Positions 38,887-41,491 of a DNA stretch of 41,491 nucleotides are shown piece after piece. The notes beneath the pieces are model-generated. The model saw nothing but the letters and a program-made list of their open reading frames with translations. It did not search any database and was not told the DNA's origin. Source of the DNA: a virus; the IMG/VR virus record IMGVR_UViG_3300042115_000064, positions 1 to 41,491 of that record. One strand, given 5' to 3'. The translations under genes and the position numbers were made by a program. The first letter of the stretch is position 1. Each line of letters begins with the position of its first letter.

Positions 38887-39341
38887 TACCCGCCGCTCCT
38901 TTCGCTCAGGGTGCGGAGGGCGCGAATCCGCTTCATCGAGCTGGCGCGCTGCCGTTCCAGGCGCCCGATTTCGGCATCGAGCGTGTCAGCGCCCAGCAGC
39001 AGCTGGCCGCCGATGGTGTCCGCCTGCCAGCCAGCCAGGTCGGCGCTGTTGCACACGACTTCCAGCACCGGGGCGAGCCACAGGGGGATGTTGAAGGTCT
39101 GCCGGCTCGGGGCGGTGTAGCCGTCGAGCATCGCCTTCGAGACATGCTGGCCGGTTAGCCGGCTGGCGCGGGCAGCCACTTCGTACCGGTCCAGCCCAGC
39201 GGCATGGGCGGTTTCGAGCATCTGGCCGACCATCACGCTGACGGCCTCGCGGAAGTCCATGGTTCCGGGAACCTGGGCCACCGGCTGAGGGGTCAAAAAG
39301 AAGTCTTGCGGGCGGAAGGCCTGGCGGGGGTGACGATTCAT
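38886..39341 (-). CDS. Conserved Mu-like early protein, hypothetical
   Basis: 151 residues from the ATG at 39341 with AGGAG 8 nt upstream; an in-frame ATG at 39410 has no ribosome site. The core reads FREAVSVMVGQMLETAHAAGLDRYEVAARASRLTGQHVSKAMLDGYTAPSRQTFNIPLWLAPVLEVVCNS, a helical, HTH-like arrangement. It ends in a coiled-coil tail (LDAEIGRLERQRASSMKRIRALRTL). It sits between Ner and the transposase. A DNA-binding or transposition-accessory role is possible. Confidence 0.75.
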   Translation of the reverse strand: MNRHPRQAFRPQDFFLTPQPVAQVPGTMDFREAVSVMVGQMLETAHAAGLDRYEVAARASRLTGQHVSKAMLDGYTAPSRQTFNIPLWLAPVLEVVCNSADLAGWQADTIGGQLLLGADTLDAEIGRLERQRASSMKRIRALRTLSERSGG

Positions 39342-39406
39342 CCTTGCGTCTCCTGCAGGTGGGCGGCGCGAGTGCGCCTGGGGGAAGCTGTAGATAGATG
39401 CACCCT

Positions 39407-39757
39407 TCATTGGGAGGCACCCATTTGTGGATTGCGGCCTACGCGGAGGCTGCTAGGCTTTGCACCAGGGGGTAGCAGCGGCTTGCGCCCTCCCTGGCCA
39501 CGGTTCGGTTTGCCGTCGGCGTCATACCGGGTGGGCCAGATGGCCTGGGGCGGCTTCCCAAGCGCTTCAGCGATCAGGGCCTCGGCCTGCGGGTATGGCC
39601 GGCGAAGAGCGGTATTGAGGCTGGTAGCGTTGGTGTAGCCATTCAGTAGTGCGAGCTGGCGCAGGGAGATTCTTCTGCGATGCAGCGCCGCTACGATGTC
39701 GGCGGGATGCCAGTCCGTAGCAGGACTGGCTTTTCTCGGGGCATTCGTTGCTGACAC
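39407..39757 (-). CDS. Ner-like DNA-binding regulator
   Basis: 116 residues from a GTG at 39757 with ACAGG upstream. The Ner/Nlp family core is clear at about 15-76: DWHPADIVAALHRRRISLRQLALLNGYTNATSLNTALRRPYPQAEALIAEALGKPPQAIWP, a lambda-repressor-type helix-turn-helix. A basic, glycine/proline-rich tail (about 77-116) is longer than in Mu Ner (75 aa). In Mu, Ner lowers early and repressor transcription after infection. It is the first gene of the early operon. A 13-bp operator copy lies within its last codons. Confidence 0.93.
   Translation of the reverse strand: MSATNAPRKASPATDWHPADIVAALHRRRISLRQLALLNGYTNATSLNTALRRPYPQAEALIAEALGKPPQAIWPTRYDADGKPNRGQGGRKPLLPPGAKPSSLRVGRNPQMGASQ
39418..39430 (-). 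promoter_or_regulatory. Operator copy inside the ner 3' end
   Basis: CACCCATTTGTGG is the exact reverse complement of 39855..39867 in the control region, 437 bp away. A long perfect inverted match inside coding sequence suggests a distal operator, possibly for looping by the repressor. Confidence 0.55.
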
Positions 39758-39793
39758 TTCGTACCTGTCCGTTGAGTGATGTCTACGGGGCAG

Positions 39794-39821
39794 ATGCTAA
39801 ACCCATTTGGGTGCTTGTCAA
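39794..39821 (-). promoter_or_regulatory. Early promoter (Pe) of the ner-transposase operon
   Basis: On the minus strand TTGACA (39816..39821, perfect -35) is followed after 16 bp by TAGCAT (39794..39799, -10). The spacer holds an operator-like ACCCATTTGGGTG (39801..39813). The promoter lies 37 bp upstream of the ner start. A second TTGACA at 39866..39871 on the same strand may serve another promoter. Confidence 0.68.
39801..39813. promoter_or_regulatory. Operator between -35 and -10 of the early promoter
   Basis: ACCCATTTGGGTG shares ACCCATTTG with the other two copies (39418 and 39855) and forms its own 5-bp dyad (ACCCA-TT-TGGGT). Occupation would block RNA polymerase at Pe. Confidence 0.6.
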
Positions 39822-39832
39822 CAACCGTTTGT

Positions 39833-39950
39833 GTTTCGCACTTCGCTATTCGCACCACAAATGGGTGTCAAAGAGAATTTGCCTTGATGAAACAATTACT
39901 TACAGGAAGTGCGAAACGATGAGCGCCCGCGAAAATTCGGTTCGCACTTC
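39833..39950. promoter_or_regulatory. Second operator family around the repressor start
   Basis: GTTTCGCACTTC at 39833..39844 has a perfect inverted copy GAAGTGCGAAAC at 39906..39917, which overlaps the repressor ribosome site, and a near copy GTTCGCACTTC at 39940..39950 in the repressor's first codons. The position suggests control of repressor synthesis, by Ner or by the repressor itself. The third element of the first family (39855..39867) lies between. Confidence 0.6.
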
Positions 39951-40455
39951 CGAGGAAGAAAGCGCGAAACCCGTTTGGCTGTCGATCGGCGCGCGATTGG
40001 CAACCGTTCGGGGGTCGCGCACGCAGGGGGAGATGGCCGCACTGATGGGGGTTGCAAAGAACACCTACGGGCGGTTTGAGCGGGGCCTGCGCGAGATTGG
40101 CGCTGAATGCCTGGCTGTCCTGGTCAAAGAGGGATGGAACGGCAACTGGCTTCTCACCGGAGAGGGCCCGGAGCGCCTGGATTCCGGCCCGATCCAGCGT
40201 CAAAACAATGACTTGCCGCAGTCTCAGGTGGTGCGCCACGCGTCTGTGAAGATCGCCGCGCAGTTGCTTCAGGAGGCGCTTGATGACGCAAATGCCGCCC
40301 TGGCCCCGGCCCAGTACGGCGAGGCGCTTGTTCTCCTGGCGCAGCTGCTGGAAAAAGGACTGCCGGAGGCCGAGGTTCGGCCATTTGCCCGGCAGACAGT
40401 CGGGATGATCACCACAGGGGCACCGAATGGAGCAACAGCGTCAACTGGTAGGTAA
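39919..40455 (+). CDS. Phage repressor, XRE/CI-like
   Basis: 178 residues from the ATG at 39919 with AGGAAG 9 nt upstream; the longer frame from 39748 runs through the operators and is not used. The N-terminal helix-turn-helix domain is SIGARLATVRGSRTQGEMAALMGVAKNTYGRFERGLREIGAECLAVLVKEGWNGNWLLTGEGP (about 28-90), typical of CI-like repressors. The C-terminal helical part (about 108-160) may oligomerise; no LexA-type S/K protease domain is seen. Divergent from ner, it would keep the prophage silent by binding the operators at Pe. Confidence 0.9.
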   Translation: MSARENSVRTSEEESAKPVWLSIGARLATVRGSRTQGEMAALMGVAKNTYGRFERGLREIGAECLAVLVKEGWNGNWLLTGEGPERLDSGPIQRQNNDLPQSQVVRHASVKIAAQLLQEALDDANAALAPAQYGEALVLLAQLLEKGLPEAEVRPFARQTVGMITTGAPNGATASTGR

Positions 40456-40747
40456 GTTGAGGGCAATCTTGGGGGACGCGATCCCCCGACATCCTCGGAA
40501 CGAAAGGAATCTGGAGCCGGTGACAGCGGCTCACCTCAGACGCGCGCGCACCAGGTTCGAGATCCGCGACATTGCGACGCGGTACGGCTGGCAGGGCGAA
40601 GTGGAGCGCGCTCTAGTGCGCTTTGAAGCCCCTTCGCTCAAATACCTGGGCAGTGATCAGCTCGACCAGGTGTTGGCACAGCTGCGGACCCTGGAAGAGT
40701 GCCTGCAGACCCCCTGCGATCCGCCCGACTCGCCACCGGCCCGTTAA
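40427..40747 (+). CDS. Small protein co-transcribed with the repressor, hypothetical
   Basis: 106 residues. The ATG at 40427 lies within the repressor 3' end (29-bp overlap) and has AGGGG upstream, so translation is coupled. Basic N-terminal half (LVGKLRAILGDAIP, LRRARTRFEIRDIATRYGWQG), then VRFEAPSLKYLGSDQLDQVLAQLRTLEECL and a proline-rich end. No family recognised. As the only other gene likely expressed in the lysogen it is a candidate for immunity, exclusion or repressor modulation (inference). Confidence 0.72.
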   Translation: MEQQRQLVGKLRAILGDAIPRHPRNERNLEPVTAAHLRRARTRFEIRDIATRYGWQGEVERALVRFEAPSLKYLGSDQLDQVLAQLRTLEECLQTPCDPPDSPPAR

Positions 40748-40769
40748 AGCCCCCTTCAAACGCCAATGA

Positions 40770-40797
40770 AACGGCCGCCATCGCTGGCGGCCGTTTT
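40770..40797 (+). terminator. Intrinsic terminator after the repressor operon
   Basis: An 11-bp stem AACGGCCGCCA / TGGCGGCCGTT with a TCGC loop is followed by TTTT-type sequence (GTTTTGC). It is 23 bp past the stop at 40747 and keeps lysogenic transcription from running through the phage end into the host kinase gene. Confidence 0.9.
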
Positions 40798-40831
40798 GCA
40801 TTTCATGTGTCTCTGGCGATCAATCCGGGAC

Positions 40832-40968
40832 CATTTCGCAAACCTACCGATATCTATCGATAGAGGTCACTCAGAACGGGCAAACCTCGCAACGGCGGGG
40901 TTTTCATCCCATTTCGTCCCGTTTTTTCCCGCTCTTTCCCCTGTAATCAATCCTCAAGTCCCCCCACA
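40832..40968 (-). repeat. Phage left end: terminal inverted repeat and three transposase-binding-site-like repeats
   Basis: Read inward on the minus strand from TGT at 40968: L1 GAGGATTGATTACAG (40941..40955), L2 GAGGTTTGCCCGTTC (40874..40888), L3 TAGGTTTGCGAAATG (40832..40846). L1 starts at position 14 from the terminus, as R1 does at the other end. L2 and L3 are 42 bp apart, close to the spacing of L2 and L3 in Mu. The last 65 bp also serve as coding sequence for the altered kinase tail. Confidence 0.75.
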
Positions 40969-41491
40969 CCCGGATGCTCATCCAGGCGCCGCCGCCGGGC
41001 GCGCTGCCGGCGCGGACACGGAAGCCGTGCAGCCCGGCAATGGCGGCCACGATCGACAGCCCCAGGCCAAAGCCGGGCCCTTGCCCGGCACTGCTGCTGC
41101 CGCGGAAGAAGCGCTGGTAGATCAAGGTGCGGTCCTGCGGCGGGATGCCCGGCCCGTTGTCGATCACATCGATCCGGGGCGCGCCGTGGTCGTCCACCGC
41201 GCGCAGCAGGATGCGCCCGTGCGCAGGCGTGAACTGCAGGGCGTTGGACAGGAGGTTGGCCACCGCTTCGAACAGCAGTTCGCGGTCGCCGCGCAGCATG
41301 CCGATCTGCGGCGCCACCTGCAGCTGCAGATCCTGTTGCTTCTCTTCGGCCAACGGCAGGTAGAACTGGTGCAGCTCCTGCAGCAGGTCGGCGATGTCGA
41401 CCTCGTCGAAGGCCGAACGGCGCTGGTGGCTTTCCAGCTCGGACACGCGCAGCAGGGCGGCGAAGCGCGCCATCAGCATGTCGGTCTCCGC
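40904..41491 (-). CDS. Host sensor histidine kinase, partial, C-terminus replaced by phage sequence
   Basis: The frame runs in from beyond the right edge (its first in-window ATG at 41479 is not the true start). It shows the region after the HisKA helix and a HATPase_c domain: N box LLFEAVANLLSNALQF, G1 box DVIDNGPGIP, G2 box GFGLGLSIVAAIAGLHG. It autophosphorylates and passes phosphate to a response regulator not in the window. Host codons end at MSIR (40970..40981). Beyond the insertion the frame continues into the prophage as VWGDLRIDYRGKS and GKKRDEMG, then TGA. The original GAADGLP end lies at 1793..1820. The ATPase core is intact, so activity may survive. Confidence 0.92.
   Translation of the reverse strand, partial: AETDMLMARFAALLRVSELESHQRRSAFDEVDIADLLQELHQFYLPLAEEKQQDLQLQVAPQIGMLRGDRELLFEAVANLLSNALQFTPAHGRILLRAVDDHGAPRIDVIDNGPGIPPQDRTLIYQRFFRGSSSAGQGPGFGLGLSIVAAIAGLHGFRVRAGSAPGGGAWMSIRVWGDLRIDYRGKSGKKRDEMG
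40969..40973. repeat. Target-site duplication, right copy (CCCGG)
   Basis: CCCGG immediately follows the CACA terminus at 40968 and equals 1816..1820. It marks the host side of the insertion within the kinase gene. Confidence 0.88.

Larger units (their letters stand above)
1821..40968. mobile_element. Mu-like transposable prophage, complete (39,148 bp)
   Basis: The ends are TGTAGGCGGACGCGAGG at 1821 and, on the minus strand from 40968, TGTGGGGGGACTTGAGG. They agree at 16 of the first 21 positions and are bracketed by CCCGG duplications. In between are a Mu-type transposase and ATPase, Ner, a repressor, GemA, a Mor activator, lysis genes, a Mu-type packaging and head set, and a long-tail set. 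The transposase end (phage left end) is at the right of the window. All module genes look open, so the prophage may be functional. The Mu-type head genes with a tape measure, tail tube and GT frameshift pair suggest a B3/D3112-like siphophage, not a contractile Mu. Confidence 0.95.

Noticed and set aside
39748-39918. Repressor start at 39748 giving a 235-aa protein
   Set aside because: The extra 57 codons cover the divergent promoter and operators and overlap the ner start. The ATG at 39919 has a proper AGGAAG site.
1835-40846. The 12-bp inverted repeat AGGTTTGCGAAA near both ends taken as the prophage termini (element 1840..40840)
   Set aside because: The flanking 5-mers would be AGGTT and AACCT, an inverted and not a direct repeat, and the kinase frame would not be restored. 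The TGT termini with CCCGG duplications fit better. The repeat is explained as internal transposase sites R1 and L3.
1821-40968. Site-specific prophage with a tRNA attachment site
   Set aside because: No integrase and no tRNA in the window. A DDE transposase, TGT ends and a 5-bp duplication show transpositional insertion.

Overview
The window is GC-rich and encodes proteins of a gammaproteobacterial, Xanthomonadaceae-like type; Stenotrophomonas or a close relative is my best guess, from GC content and protein style only. Almost all of it is one apparently intact transposable (Mu-like) prophage of 39,148 bp, 1821..40968. Its ends can be placed to the base: both read 5'-TGT inward, they share a 21-bp imperfect terminal inverted repeat, and the element is flanked by a 5-bp direct repeat CCCGG (1816..1820 and 40969..40973). 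No tRNA, integrase, CRISPR array or insertion sequence was seen.

Host flanks: at the left, the 5' part of a TonB-dependent siderophore receptor gene (minus strand) with a Fur-box-like promoter. At the right, the 3' part of a sensor histidine kinase gene (minus strand). The two were neighbours before insertion. The phage split the last codons of the kinase: its original tail (GAADGLP) is stranded at 1793..1820, and the kinase now reads 21 codons into the phage end.

Phage layout, read from the right (phage left end) to the left. At 39.9-40.75 kb, plus strand, lie an XRE/CI-like repressor and a small partner gene. An operator-rich divergent control region follows at 39.76-39.92 kb. The minus-strand early operon (39.76-30.6 kb) encodes Ner, a conserved early protein, the DDE transposase (MuA), the AAA+ target-selector (MuB), a run of small proteins including DUF3164, DUF2786 and GemA, then the Mor/C-type late activator and a lipoprotein, ending in a terminator. 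Late unit 1 (30.45-22.1 kb) carries holin, lytic transglycosylase, Rz/Rz1, DUF2730, a VpaChn25_0724-like protein, the terminase pair, DUF935 portal, gpF-like minor head protein with an extra C-terminal domain, and gpG. Late unit 2 (21.9-16.8 kb) carries protease/scaffold, decoration protein, major head gpT, FluMu_N protein, gp36, gp37, a 58-aa protein and a tail-tube-like protein. Late unit 3 (16.7-2.4 kb) carries tail assembly chaperones joined by a -1 frameshift site, a 1648-aa tape measure, tail-tip and fibre proteins, and a Dam-type DNA methyltransferase. One unrelated small gene sits on the plus strand at the phage right end.

The logic is a Mu-type replication, packaging and head module joined to a long non-contractile (lambda-like) tail module, as in B3/D3112-type phages. 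The repressor/Ner switch controls the early operon, whose last genes include the Mor-like activator. The activator probably acts on a shared element (core GGATGTTAATCCC on the minus strand) found in front of each of the three late units, twice directly after an intrinsic terminator.
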